The notes: generated by a model not told the origin, from the letters alone. A DNA stretch of 34,363 bases from CAZFQG01 sp964520785 (GCA_964520785.1 CAZFQG010000050.1:1-34363); one strand, 5' to 3'; numbered from the stretch's first letter, positions 1-9,020 are shown. A program made the numbers and translations.

Positions 1-50
1 AGACCGCCAAAGGGGAGACAACGAATTGGAGCAAGACGCGGCGGTTCACC

Positions 51-2009
51 GTGACGCAATCGGCCGCCATCATGCCGATGCCCGACCGGGAGGAGTTGCT
101 TTCACGGATTCCCGACGCGCACCCCAGACTTTTCGTTCGCCCGGAGGACCGTGACCGGCTGCGCGAATTGGCGGAAGGCGAATTGCGGCCTCGATACGAC
201 CACCTTGTCAAACAGTGCGAGAAGCTGCTCGCGGACCCGCCGGATACGACGGAACCGCCGACCTATCCCGAGGGAACCGTCAGTCACAGCGAACAGTGGC
301 GGGTCATCTGGTGGGGGAACCGCGAGAAGGTCCAGAAGATTTTGGGCGGTTCGGCCACGTTGGCGTTCGTCTACTGGCTCGGCGGCGAAGAGAAGTACGG
401 GCAACTGGCGCGGCGGATTCTGATGGACGCGGCCGAGTGGGATCCCAAGGGGGCGACCGGGTACCGCTACAATGACGAAGCCGGAATGCCGTACAACTAC
501 TATTTCGCCAGGACGTACACGTTCGTCCATCCGCTCCTGAGCGAAGAAGAGCGCCAGAAGTGCCGCGCCGTGATGAAGATCCGCGGGGACGAGATGTACC
601 GCCACTTGCACCCGCGGCATTTGTGGAGCCCCTATTCCAGTCACAGCAATCGGGCGTGGCATTTCCTCGGGGAGGTCGGGATCGCCTTTCATGGAGAAAT
701 TCCCGAGGCGGACCAGTGGTCGTGGTTCGCGATGAACGTCTTCTTCAACTGCTATCCGGTGTGGAGCGACGACGACGGCGGCTGGCACGAGGGCGTGAGT
801 TATTGGAGGAGCTACATCTACCGGTTCACCTGGTGGGCCGACGTTATGCGTGCCGCGTTCGGCGTCGACGCCTTCGACAAGCCCTATTTCTCGCAAATCG
901 GGTTCTACCCGATGTATGTGCTCCCCCCGGGGAAGAAGGGTGGCGGCTTCGGCGACTTGACGGCAAGTCAAGAGCCGCGAAACGTTGCTCTGTTGATGAC
1001 GGAATTGGCGGCGCAGGCCCAAAATCCGTACTGGCAGTGGTACGTCGAAGAGATCGGCGGGCCGGAATCGTCGCGGGATTGGATCGGTTTCGTCCGCGGC
1101 GCCCTTCCGTCGGTCGAACCGAAGAAGCCGGACGATCTTCCGACTTCGCGGCTCTTCCACGGAACGGGGCAGGCGTTTCTCAACACCACGATTACCGAAC
1201 CGGAAGAACTTGTCCAGGTCGCGTTCAAGTCCAGCCCGTTCGGGTTGGTCTCGCACGGGTACGAGGCGAACAATTCCTTCTTGCTTTTCGGCTATGGGGA
1301 GAGGCTTCTCATTCGCAGCGGCTACCGCGACATCTACGGCAGCGCCCACCACAAGGACTGGATGTGGAGCACGCGGAGCGTGAACAACATCACGATCAAC
1401 GGCCAGAGCCAGTACACCCATAGTTACCGCGCCCAGGGACGGATCACGGCATTCAAGACGACGCCGGAGGTGGATATCGTCGTTGGAGAGACGCGGCAAA
1501 GCTCCCCCAGCATGGACCGGTTCATCCGCGCCATCGTGTTCGTCAAACCGGACCTGGTAATCGTTTACGACCAGGTATCGGCGACGGAGGAGGCGTCTTA
1601 CGACTACTGGCTCCACGCGGTGAACCGGTTCGACGTGAAGGATCAGGAGAACATCGACCTGAAGGTGAACGAAGCGGGCTGCAAGATCGCGATTCTGGAG
1701 CCGAAAGGGCTGCGATTCCGTCAGACGGATCAGTACGATCCCAACCCACGGGAGCGAATCACCCTCCGCGAGTGGCACTTGACGGCGACCCCGCCCGGAA
1801 AGTCAAAATCGGTCGATTTCGTCGCCGTCTACCGCCCATACCGCGTGAACGAAACGGCTCCCCATCCGGCGACGCTGGAACAAACCGAAGCCGCGTACCT
1901 GGTCACGGCCGAGCGAAAGGGAGAGCCGGTTCACGTGACACTGCCAAGAGGTCAAGATCGTGTCGATGAAGCGGGTATTACCGTTGAACTCGGTCCTCCT
2001 GGCGGATGA
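51..2009 (+). CDS. Heparinase II/III-family polysaccharide lyase-like protein
   Basis: The 652-residue reading has the layout of heparinase II/III-type lyases. An all-alpha barrel occupies roughly residues 20-340 and a beta-sandwich roughly 370-640. Candidate active-site elements are the SHSNRAWHFLGEVG segment (about 197-210), the GGWHEGVSYW segment with its tyrosine (about 243-252), and VSHGYEANN plus SAHHKDW (about 400-436). These fall where the His/Tyr/His catalytic residues of family PL21 enzymes lie. Such enzymes cleave uronic-acid polysaccharides by beta-elimination; the substrate here is unknown. No signal peptide is visible, but the frame stays open to the window edge, so the GTG at 51 may not be the start. 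ATG codons at 72 and 78 are alternatives, or the start may lie outside the window. The stop overlaps the next possible ATG (2006). The family call is fairly sure; catalytic activity is inferred. Confidence 0.8.
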   Translation: MTQSAAIMPMPDREELLSRIPDAHPRLFVRPEDRDRLRELAEGELRPRYDHLVKQCEKLLADPPDTTEPPTYPEGTVSHSEQWRVIWWGNREKVQKILGGSATLAFVYWLGGEEKYGQLARRILMDAAEWDPKGATGYRYNDEAGMPYNYYFARTYTFVHPLLSEEERQKCRAVMKIRGDEMYRHLHPRHLWSPYSSHSNRAWHFLGEVGIAFHGEIPEADQWSWFAMNVFFNCYPVWSDDDGGWHEGVSYWRSYIYRFTWWADVMRAAFGVDAFDKPYFSQIGFYPMYVLPPGKKGGGFGDLTASQEPRNVALLMTELAAQAQNPYWQWYVEEIGGPESSRDWIGFVRGALPSVEPKKPDDLPTSRLFHGTGQAFLNTTITEPEELVQVAFKSSPFGLVSHGYEANNSFLLFGYGERLLIRSGYRDIYGSAHHKDWMWSTRSVNNITINGQSQYTHSYRAQGRITAFKTTPEVDIVVGETRQSSPSMDRFIRAIVFVKPDLVIVYDQVSATEEASYDYWLHAVNRFDVKDQENIDLKVNEAGCKIAILEPKGLRFRQTDQYDPNPRERITLREWHLTATPPGKSKSVDFVAVYRPYRVNETAPHPATLEQTEAAYLVTAERKGEPVHVTLPRGQDRVDEAGITVELGPPGG

Positions 2010-2056
2010 TTCCGACAGGGAGGCCGCGCGAACGCACGCATGGGAGTTTGCGTATC

Positions 2057-3559
2057 ATGGGAAAAGCCAAACCACGGAACCCGATCTTGGGCCGGTGGAA
2101 GGTGGACTCGATGAGCATGTGGGAATGGAGCGACGAACTCAGGTTAGGCAAAGGGTCAACCGCCTTCGTGAAGAAGGATATCCGACGCTTGCCCCAGAGT
2201 GAAGCCGAGTTCGAGGCCGATTTTTTTCTCTACGACTCCACTGTCAGTTCGAGGAAATGCTGGATGGGAATGGTCATCGAGCGAGAGCATGGGGGCGTAC
2301 TGGCGATGGACGACGTTCGATTGCCGCCGCCCACCGTGAACGGCCTCGCGAACCTGTTGGCCCATGCGATGCTCCGTCCGCTGGATGGGAGAGATCGCAG
2401 CCGGCCACGTACCATTCATCCGCGGGATCGGCCGCAGTGGCAAGAGCTACTGCCTCATGTTCGTCAACTGGGGATCGAAGTCATCTTGTGCGAGGGCTTG
2501 CCAAGATTCGATGAAGCGGTTCTCGATTGGATGCAGCGTGGAGAGGCAAAGGAATCACGGTGCGCGGAGGAGATCGTGGTTTCTCTGCGCAAGCCCCTTC
2601 CAAAGAGAGAACGAACCTGGTTTACGGATGCAATGGTTCTGATGGAATGGACGGCCGCGATGTCAAAAGGGGCCCACCCATCCCGCACGGTCGCCACCTC
2701 GCACTATGACCCTTTGACTGTCGTGCCGATGCAGTTGATGGGCGACGAACTGGAGGATATCCTGACGAACACGACTATCGCCAAAACAAAGCAACTGCGC
2801 CCCCGACTGGAGGCGATGGCCGCCGAGAACAAGGCCACGCTGCCAGCCCCAAAGGAGTGGCGAGAAAATGGCTTAGCTTGCCAGCAATTCGGCTTCGTCA
2901 GCCGCGCGACAAACCGTCTTTGCTGGTGTCGAGCTCCACAATCAGGCTGCTCTCGGCGCCCATCCGCCGGACGAGGTTCCCATGTATTGTCGCGCCGCGG
3001 GGCGTTCCTCGCGAAACGCCCCCAACGGCGCGGAACGAGGCGTAACTCGCATCTGGACCAGGCAGTCGATCAACGCACGAATCGCTCAGCCGGCGACCTC
3101 GCAGGGAACCGGCGTCTGTTCCGGGGCAGGCTTTGGCGGCGGTACCGGTGTCGATATGCCGCGACGGGATTCCCGGTAGAAGCCGATCCCTTCGAGCGCC
3201 TTGTATACCTCTTCCAGGGTTTTCTCGCCGAAGTTCGAAATCCCCAGGAGCCGCTCCGGGGTGCACTTGAGCAGGTCCTGCACGGTAAAGATGCCGCGCT
3301 CTTCGAGACAGTTCGTGGTGCGGACGGAAAGCCCGATTTCCGCCGTGCTCATTTCCAGCTTCTGCTGGAGCGCCTCTTCCGCGTCAATTTCTCCGTAATA
3401 GGGTCTACGCGTACCCATTCGTCCCTCCTGGACACAAAAGGTTTAAGGAAAACAGGATTGGAACAGTATAACAAATCCACGCGATTTGCAACGGCCTTAC
3501 CGCCGCCGGAAAGCGGAATTTCTTTGGAGAATTGCCCCGAACGCGCGATAGAATGGTGA
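2057..3559 (+). CDS. Hypothetical protein; only the first ~280 codons look genuine
   Basis: I do not recognise this protein firmly. The ATG at 2057 has a GGAG about 10 nt upstream and is preferred over the ATG at 2006, which overlaps the heparinase stop. Residues up to about 280 (to ~2870) look like real protein: a GRWKVDSMSMWEWSDE start, then an alpha/beta segment (LPPPTVNGLANLLAHAMLRPL, RPQWQELLPHVRQLGIEVI) reminiscent of the DUF6930/DUF7309 type found in planctomycetes, which I recall only loosely. Beyond ~2870 the frame becomes Arg/Cys/Gly-rich and runs antisense across the alpha-CTD gene (3086-3418). That tail is probably not native. A stop in another frame at 2872-2874 would end the protein there after a single indel in the preceding A-run. 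Treat the end coordinate as unreliable. Confidence 0.5.
   Translation: MGKAKPRNPILGRWKVDSMSMWEWSDELRLGKGSTAFVKKDIRRLPQSEAEFEADFFLYDSTVSSRKCWMGMVIEREHGGVLAMDDVRLPPPTVNGLANLLAHAMLRPLDGRDRSRPRTIHPRDRPQWQELLPHVRQLGIEVILCEGLPRFDEAVLDWMQRGEAKESRCAEEIVVSLRKPLPKRERTWFTDAMVLMEWTAAMSKGAHPSRTVATSHYDPLTVVPMQLMGDELEDILTNTTIAKTKQLRPRLEAMAAENKATLPAPKEWRENGLACQQFGFVSRATNRLCWCRAPQSGCSRRPSAGRGSHVLSRRGAFLAKRPQRRGTRRNSHLDQAVDQRTNRSAGDLAGNRRLFRGRLWRRYRCRYAATGFPVEADPFERLVYLFQGFLAEVRNPQEPLRGALEQVLHGKDAALFETVRGADGKPDFRRAHFQLLLERLFRVNFSVIGSTRTHSSLLDTKGLRKTGLEQYNKSTRFATALPPPESGISLENCPERAIEW
2999..3022 (-). terminator. GC-rich hairpin downstream of the alpha-CTD gene
   Basis: GGGGCGTT and AACGCCCC (2999-3006 and 3015-3022) form a perfect 8-bp stem with an 8-nt loop. 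It lies about 65 bp beyond the stop of the minus-strand alpha-CTD gene. No U-tract follows on either strand, so it would be a weak or non-canonical terminator. Confidence 0.3.
3086..3418 (-). CDS. Stand-alone RNA polymerase alpha C-terminal-domain protein
   Basis: This is a 110-residue protein. Residues about 25-80 (LSVRTTNCLEERGIFTVQDLLKCTPERLLGISNFGEKTLEEVYKALEGIG) read as a complete alpha-CTD with two helix-hairpin-helix-like elements, matching the domain of RpoA that binds UP-element DNA and activators. There is no N-terminal assembly domain, so this is not rpoA itself. Planctomycetes are known to carry such free alpha-CTD proteins; their role is not established. The ATG is preceded by a strong AGGAGGG ribosome site 6 nt away, which fixes the start. 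The C-terminal ~25 residues are Pro-rich (TPVPPPKPAPEQTPVP) and look flexible. It lies opposite the suspect tail of the plus-strand hypothetical gene. Confidence 0.85.
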   Translation of the reverse strand: MGTRRPYYGEIDAEEALQQKLEMSTAEIGLSVRTTNCLEERGIFTVQDLLKCTPERLLGISNFGEKTLEEVYKALEGIGFYRESRRGISTPVPPPKPAPEQTPVPCEVAG

Positions 3560-3682
3560 GTCTGGAGAAACAACGCAAGGTTATGCCGCCGTTGGTAGCG
3601 TCGCCGTGGCACGGTTGTTCGCGGAACCGCCTTCTATTCTCGCGATAGAGTACCGACGTACCGCGAACCAGGCCGGGTCCTC

Positions 3683-6600
3683 TTATTCCCATCCAAACAA
3701 CACCAGGTCGACCGCCGCCGCCCGCGTGGCGGTCTTGACGTCGCGTCGCTGTCGGTTCGCAAGCGACTCAACTTCCTTCGCCCAGGCGAGTTCCGCCTGG
3801 TCCCAGTTGCGAAGGGCCCAGTTGCGAAGGGCCGTGTCGGTGGCATCGGACGCGGTGCGGGGTCCCGAGACCGCCTTCGAGTGGACGGATGCTCCGGTTG
3901 CCTCCCGCACGCCCGCCGCCATCGGCGGCGTCGTGTCCCAATTCGCCCGGACAAGATTCAGGTCGACCAGGTTGACAAGGCCGTCGCCGGAGGGATCGCC
4001 GCCAGGCAGGCTCCCTGGGGTGACGGTCCGCCCCCAGTTGGCGCGGATGATGTCGAGGTCGGAGGAATTGACGCTGTAGTCGTTGTTCAAGTCGCCGGGA
4101 ATGCCCCAGAGGGCGAAGTACTCGTAGGCTCCCATATCGACGGCGACGGCCCCGCCGACGACGCGGGCATTGCCACCCAAATCAAGCGGAACCGGTTCGG
4201 CCGCGTTTCCGTCGCGGTCGAGATCAAGAGTATCCTCCGGGACGAGTCCACTATCGCCTTGGTCTATCGCTGGGGAGCCGGCGCGGAGGCGGAGGTCGCC
4301 GTAGTCGTCGTTGGCGGGGTCACGGACGAACAGCGGATCGATGCCGATCAGGTTATGTGAGTCCGAGAAGACGCCTGAGCCGGCGTGGAACAGGTCTCCC
4401 GCGGAGTTCTGCCAAAGGATGGAATTGTGTAGCGTCAATTTCGCGGTACTCGGAATCCCGCCGACACTTGCCAAGGCGCTGGCGAGGGCGCCGTGGACCC
4501 CTCCCCCGTAAATCGCACTGATTCCAGCCTTCGAATTGTATATCCCTCCACCGGAGGTCGCCGAGTTGCCGGCAATCGTGCTGTTAGTAACCGTTAGCAA
4601 GCCGGCGTTCGAAATCCCGCCGCCGTAGCGCGCGAGGTTGCCCACGACGCTGCAGTTGTTCATCTTCAACGTGCCGTCGTTTGAGATGCCGCCGCCGCAC
4701 CTGCGCGAAAACGCGTTGGTCGTGATCGCGTTGCCCTGAAGGGTGCTGTTGGTGACGGTCATCGCGGCCTCGATGCCGTTCGAAATGCCACCACCGGTGT
4801 TCGTTGCCGAGTTGTCGGAAAAGGTGCTGCCGGCCACCGACATTTCGCCCTCGTTGCGGATTCCGCCGCCGTTGATCGCGGAGTTTCCTGAGATCGTGCA
4901 GTTTATCACCGCCAGCTTGCCAAATACCGCGACTTCGACCGGCAGGTTGCCCAGGTTCACCGGGATGGTTCCGAAACCGCCCATGATCGAGCCGATGGGA
5001 ATGGGGGAAATCTCCACGATCTGCCTGATTACCAAGGTCTCCGTGCGTGGGGCGTTAGATATCCCGCCGCCGTCAGCGGCCGCCGAATTCCCCGAGATCG
5101 TGCAGTTCACGATCGATAACGTGCTTTGGTGGTTATAAACACCGCCGCCGTCTTCGGTGGTGAAACCGCCCGTGATGGTCAGTGCATTCAACGTCACCTC
5201 ACCCCCGTTGCCGGCGACCACGTCAAAAACACGACTCCTCTTGTCGGCGTCTATAGTGAGCGACTCCAGCGACGAGGCGTCAATCGAGAGCGTCTTGTCA
5301 ATCCAAAGCGACGTCCCGTCGAGCGGAATGGTCGCCCCGTCCAACGCTTCGTCGAAGGTGATTGTCGTGTCCGGCGAAGCGACTCCGGCGTAGAAGATCG
5401 CCTCGCGGAGCGATACTCGTCCGTCGTAAAGGTCGAAGGCGTCGTCCGTGGTTGTCACCATGAGCGACGGCGTCTCTCGCCCAACCGCCGCCGCCTCTTG
5501 CAGCTCGAACGCGCCGCAATCGATCGAGTCGCCGTAGACGCGATCGTTTCCATCCAGGTCGGTTTCGAGCGGATTGCCGTCGGCGTCGACGGCCGCGGCG
5601 TCGTTGCCGAAGTCGACGGCCGCACTCCGTGGTGTCAGCCGCAAATCGCCGTAATCGTCGTTGGCCGATTCATCGACGTCGAGTGTCGACGGATCGTCTC
5701 CCCACCCGTCGCCCCCGTCGGACGGGTCGCGGAGGAAGCCGGGGTCGACTCCGATGAGATTGGCCGAGGCGGAGAAGTCGTCCCAGTTGCGGAATTCTCC
5801 ACCGCCGTTCTTCCATAGAATCGAGTTGACGAGATCCAATTCCCCGCAGTTGTAAATCCCGCCGCCGTCGTCGGCGTCGTTGTGCGAAAGCGTGCTGTTG
5901 ACGACCGAAAGCATCAGGGAACTGTGGATTCCGCCCCCTTCGTCGCCCGCCGAGTTACCGGAGAATACACTGTTAGCGACGGCAAGGTCGTAGTAGTTCC
6001 GGATCGCGCCCCCGTCGCTGCCTGCTGAGTTGCCGCGAAACGTGCTGTTTTCGATTCTCAGCAAGCCTTCGTAGTCATTGTGAATCGCCCCGCCCTCACC
6101 GTTCGCCCGATTATTCAAGAACGTGCTGCCGGTGACCGTCCCCGTGCCGTAACTGGTGTAGATCGCGCCCCCGTCGCCGTAATTGCTGCGCGTCTTGTTG
6201 TCCGAAAACAGACAGTCCGCGACCGTCAGGGTGCCCTGGCAGCTCTGGACCCCGCCGCCGCTCCCGGCCGAATTGCCCGACACGATGCAGGCCTCCATCG
6301 TCAGGGTGCCCGACGAATTTCGGATGCCCCCGCCGGCGCCGTAGCGCTCCGTGAAATTATCCGAAAGCGTGCTGCCGGCAATCGTCAGCGTGCCGCCGCG
6401 ATTGTATATCCCGCCGCCGTGGATTGCCGCATTGGCCGAAACCGTGCAGTTTAACACCGAAAGCGTCCCGTCGTTGAAAACCCCGCCACCGCCGTTGGTT
6501 CTTTCAGGCCAATTCGAATCATCGTCTTCGTTTGCATTCCCCCCGGTAATGGTTACCCCCTCCAAGGTCGCCGTGACGTCCTCCCCGCAGTAGACGACCG

Positions 6601-7054
6601 TATACGCATTATCCGCCGCGTCACCACAAATCCCAATATCCCCCGAAAGCGTCGTGACATGCTCGAACACATCCCGCTCGTCAATCGCCGCCTCATCCCC
6701 CGCGAACCCCCCGTACAGCGTCACCCCGTCCACCAGCGAGAATGTGGCACTACGCACGATTCCCGGCTCCGACTCCACGCTCGGCCTGTACACCCCCTCC
6801 GCGATCCATATCTGATCCACGTCGTTGCCTGGATCGCCGTCGGCTTTGAGCACCGCGGCTTGGGACAACGCGTCTTGCAGGTCGCCGTAGGCGGAACTCC
6901 AGGTCAGACCGTCGCCGCCGCTTCCCGCGTCGTCGTCGACGAAAAGGACCGAGAGCATACGCCGGTCTTCGAGCGGTTCGCAGGCTAATTTGCGGGTGAG
7001 CGAAAGACGGGACGACGTCCGACGTCGACGCGGAAGATGGAACGAGCGTTTCAT
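3683..7054 (-). CDS. Giant secreted right-handed beta-helix protein with planctomycete leader and dockerin
   Basis: This 1123-residue protein begins with a very basic n-region (RRRRT) followed by CEPLEDRRMLS, the planctomycete LEPRxLL-type export leader. Next comes the VDDDAGSGGDG...GVTLYGGFAG segment typical of Pmp-like proteins. Two blocks of NSTFSGNSAGxGGGIxN-type repeats follow (about 150-470 and 610-900), each repeat being one rung of a parallel beta-helix. The block boundary holds a CSLREA-like VSLREAI segment (near 545). A type I dockerin (about 983-1043) has two Ca-binding loops, DLNNDYSVNSSD and DPSGDGLVNLVD, each followed by the LDIIRANWG/LNLVRANWD helix. The tail ends AAAVDLVLFGWE. 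A GAGGAAG ribosome site sits 8 nt before the ATG. It is probably a surface or extracellular structural or adhesion protein; the ligand is unknown. Confidence 0.9.
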   Translation of the reverse strand: MKRSFHLPRRRRTSSRLSLTRKLACEPLEDRRMLSVLFVDDDAGSGGDGLTWSSAYGDLQDALSQAAVLKADGDPGNDVDQIWIAEGVYRPSVESEPGIVRSATFSLVDGVTLYGGFAGDEAAIDERDVFEHVTTLSGDIGICGDAADNAYTVVYCGEDVTATLEGVTITGGNANEDDDSNWPERTNGGGGVFNDGTLSVLNCTVSANAAIHGGGIYNRGGTLTIAGSTLSDNFTERYGAGGGIRNSSGTLTMEACIVSGNSAGSGGGVQSCQGTLTVADCLFSDNKTRSNYGDGGAIYTSYGTGTVTGSTFLNNRANGEGGAIHNDYEGLLRIENSTFRGNSAGSDGGAIRNYYDLAVANSVFSGNSAGDEGGGIHSSLMLSVVNSTLSHNDADDGGGIYNCGELDLVNSILWKNGGGEFRNWDDFSASANLIGVDPGFLRDPSDGGDGWGDDPSTLDVDESANDDYGDLRLTPRSAAVDFGNDAAAVDADGNPLETDLDGNDRVYGDSIDCGAFELQEAAAVGRETPSLMVTTTDDAFDLYDGRVSLREAIFYAGVASPDTTITFDEALDGATIPLDGTSLWIDKTLSIDASSLESLTIDADKRSRVFDVVAGNGGEVTLNALTITGGFTTEDGGGVYNHQSTLSIVNCTISGNSAAADGGGISNAPRTETLVIRQIVEISPIPIGSIMGGFGTIPVNLGNLPVEVAVFGKLAVINCTISGNSAINGGGIRNEGEMSVAGSTFSDNSATNTGGGISNGIEAAMTVTNSTLQGNAITTNAFSRRCGGGISNDGTLKMNNCSVVGNLARYGGGISNAGLLTVTNSTIAGNSATSGGGIYNSKAGISAIYGGGVHGALASALASVGGIPSTAKLTLHNSILWQNSAGDLFHAGSGVFSDSHNLIGIDPLFVRDPANDDYGDLRLRAGSPAIDQGDSGLVPEDTLDLDRDGNAAEPVPLDLGGNARVVGGAVAVDMGAYEYFALWGIPGDLNNDYSVNSSDLDIIRANWGRTVTPGSLPGGDPSGDGLVNLVDLNLVRANWDTTPPMAAGVREATGASVHSKAVSGPRTASDATDTALRNWALRNWDQAELAWAKEVESLANRQRRDVKTATRAAAVDLVLFGWE
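3802..3831. repeat. Perfect 15-bp tandem duplication
   Basis: CCCAGTTGCGAAGGG occurs twice back to back (3802-3816, 3817-3831). It duplicates five codons (the ALRNWALRNW stretch) in the C-terminal tail of the beta-helix protein without breaking the frame. Confidence 0.9.
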
Positions 7055-7211
7055 CGGTGCTTCCTCAAGGGTAAAGGAATGAGCTTAGGTGGGTTTCTTC
7101 TGCGCGAGTAGGATACCGACGAGACGTAATGCGGCAAATAGCAGTTCCGTGAGTAAAGCGAGTATGTTCCAAAATCTCTCAACTTCTTGCTTCATCAAGA
7201 ACCCCGCTTGT

Positions 7212-7240
7212 TTGACAGACCCCGCGCGGTGGTGTACCTT
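7212..7240 (+). promoter_or_regulatory. Possible sigma-70-type promoter of the nucleoside hydrolase gene
   Basis: A consensus TTGACA (7212-7217) is followed after 17 bp by TACCTT (7235-7240), a poor -10 match. It lies 45 bp before the start of the nucleoside hydrolase gene. The -35 match and spacing are good, while the -10 element is weak. Confidence 0.35.
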
Positions 7241-7285
7241 GTTTGAGAAACTCCTACAATCACCCACGCTGCCGGAATACAAATC

Positions 7286-8353
7286 ATGCTCAGCCCTCGC
7301 CCCATCGCACTTGCCCTGCTCACCGGTCTCCTCTTGGGAATCTCCGCCATGACCGCCCAAGCCGACAAGCCGAAACCCGAAATACCCCAGCCGAAGCCGG
7401 TCGTCAATCTCATTTTCGATACGGACCTCGGCAACGACATCGACGACGCCATGGCCCTGGCTACGATCCACGCCCTCGAGAACCGGGGCGAATGCAAACT
7501 GCTGGCGGTAACCGTCACCAAGGACAACGAAGACGCCGCGCCGGCCGTGGACGCGATCAATACGTTCTATGGACGCGGTGATATTCCGATCGGTGTCGTC
7601 AAGGGAGGGGTCACGCCGGAAGACAGCCCTTACGCGAAACACCTGGCACGGTGCAAGGACGGCGACAAGTTCCGCTTCCCGCACGATCTGATTAACGGCA
7701 GCGACGCTCCGGACGCGACCGAGGTATTGCGCAAGACCCTCGCGTCCCAGCCGGACGGGTCCGTCGTCATCCTGCAAGTCGGATTCTCGACGAACCTGGC
7801 AAGGCTGCTGGACTCGCAGCCCGACGCCATTGCACCCCTTTCCGGCAAGGATCTCGTCAAGAAGAAGGTCGCGATTCTCTCCGTCATGGCCGGCAAGTTC
7901 GATAAGACGAAGAAAGAACACAACTTCGGCGAATACAATATCGTCAAAGACCTGCCGGCCGCGAAGAAGGTCTTCGCCGAGTGGCCCACGCCGATCGTCG
8001 CCAGCGGGTGGGAGATCGGCGAAGCCTGCCGGGTGCAAGCGGCCAGCATCGTACAGGACTACAACTACGTCGAGCACCATCCGGTCAAGGAAGGCTATCT
8101 CATCTACTGCAAGATGCCGCATAACCGGCCGCTCTATGACCTGACCAGCGTCCTCTACGCCGTCCGTCCGGATCGCGGCTACTTCACGCTTTCCAAGCCG
8201 GGGAAGATCGTTATCGAGGACGACGGTTTCAGCCAATTCACGGAAGAAGCGGGCGGCCCGCACCGGTTTCTGACGGTCGATCCGGTGCAGCAAGCCCTGG
8301 TCTCGGAATCACTCAGCGTGCTCAGCAGCGAACCGCCGAAGAAACAGCAGTGA
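7286..8353 (+). CDS. Exported nucleoside hydrolase (inosine-uridine preferring type)
   Basis: The 355-residue protein starts with a signal peptide (LALLTGLLLGISAMTAQA, cut near residue 26). The Ca-binding nucleoside hydrolase motif FDTDLGNDIDDAMAL follows at residues 44-58; this is the 'GNDxDD' version with one residue more than the classical DTDPGIDDA form. A conserved Asn lies in EYNIVKDLPAAKKVF, and an Asp in PLYDLTSVLY probably completes the metal/ribose site. Enzymes of this fold cleave the N-glycosidic bond of ribonucleosides to base and ribose. The leader places it outside the cytoplasm, which fits scavenging. It stands alone, with the convergent minus-strand gene ending 5 bp away. A 70-bp near copy of its codons 162-185 lies at 10957-11026. 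Confidence 0.9.
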   Translation: MLSPRPIALALLTGLLLGISAMTAQADKPKPEIPQPKPVVNLIFDTDLGNDIDDAMALATIHALENRGECKLLAVTVTKDNEDAAPAVDAINTFYGRGDIPIGVVKGGVTPEDSPYAKHLARCKDGDKFRFPHDLINGSDAPDATEVLRKTLASQPDGSVVILQVGFSTNLARLLDSQPDAIAPLSGKDLVKKKVAILSVMAGKFDKTKKEHNFGEYNIVKDLPAAKKVFAEWPTPIVASGWEIGEACRVQAASIVQDYNYVEHHPVKEGYLIYCKMPHNRPLYDLTSVLYAVRPDRGYFTLSKPGKIVIEDDGFSQFTEEAGGPHRFLTVDPVQQALVSESLSVLSSEPPKKQQ

Positions 8354-8357
8354 CGTC

Positions 8358-9020
8358 TCACATTTCGTACTCACGAACCAGAAAGAAATCACGGTCGAGG
8401 TTCGGATCGATTATGGCGAATGCGTCCTCGTTTAGGACAATGTCGCCGTAGCCGAGGATAGGGTAGTCTCGAAGCAGTTCGTCAGAGAGACGAATTGCGA
8501 TCTCCTCTTCCATCGGTGGAGTGCCTTCCTCGATGGTAATCTCCTTTGCCGAAGGGTAGTTGTCGATCACGTCTTTCCAGGCCCATGTCCGAACTTCAAA
8601 GTATCGGCCTATTCGATCGTGAAATCCCGGATTGTCCGGTAGCGTGCGGAGTAACTCGCGAGGATCCTCCCAGCCCCACCTATCACCCCAGTCCATGTCC
8701 CCCTTCACGTAGTCCACATCCACGAGGCGTTTGAAAACGACCGGCGCAATCCGAAGAGTGTCGAAGTCGCGGAGTTGATCAGCCACCATTTGGGATACCA
8801 CCAAGTGTTGGCTTGGTTGACAGATTTCCGGAATACGGTGTATCGTTCGAGATATCTCCAAGGGAGAAGCTGACTTATCGCCGGCGCGAACAATGGGATC
8901 GTGAGGACACTCCTTCCCGTCCCGCTCCGCCAGACCATGGAACATGTTGGAATGGAACGATTTGATGCGTTCGTTGTCGATGAAATTCGAAACAACGGCA
9001 AGCACATAGAACTTGGTCAT
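8358..9020 (-). CDS. Immunity-like protein, second (promoter-distal) tandem copy
   Basis: This 220-residue protein begins MTKFYVLAVVSNFIDNERIK. The ATG at 9020 follows CGGAGTCCGCC (GGAG 7 nt upstream) and matches the start of its neighbour; a 33-nt upstream extension is less likely. It has no signal peptide or membrane segment and is acidic. By eye about three quarters of its residues equal those of the copy at 9165-9827, and both end NLDRDFFLVREYE. Features such as HLVVSQMVADQL...LRIAPVVFKRLVDVDYV and the DPNLDRDFF ending recall Imm11/DUF1629-type immunity proteins of polymorphic toxin systems, but the resemblance is weak and from memory. Together with the upstream copy and the Ala-rich gene it forms a three-gene minus-strand run. 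The function is unknown. Confidence 0.75.
   Translation of the reverse strand: MTKFYVLAVVSNFIDNERIKSFHSNMFHGLAERDGKECPHDPIVRAGDKSASPLEISRTIHRIPEICQPSQHLVVSQMVADQLRDFDTLRIAPVVFKRLVDVDYVKGDMDWGDRWGWEDPRELLRTLPDNPGFHDRIGRYFEVRTWAWKDVIDNYPSAKEITIEEGTPPMEEEIAIRLSDELLRDYPILGYGDIVLNEDAFAIIDPNLDRDFFLVREYEM

Noticed and set aside
102..1778. Long minus-strand open frame opposite the heparinase-like gene
   Set aside because: Arg/Val/Leu-rich composition typical of an antisense shadow in GC-rich DNA, with no motif or ribosome site. The plus-strand gene has clear domain motifs.
4500..6500. Regular short repeats resembling a CRISPR or satellite array
   Set aside because: They are degenerate codon-level repeats of the beta-helix rungs (NSTxSGNSA..GGGI.N). 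Spacing and sequence vary and the reading frame is kept.
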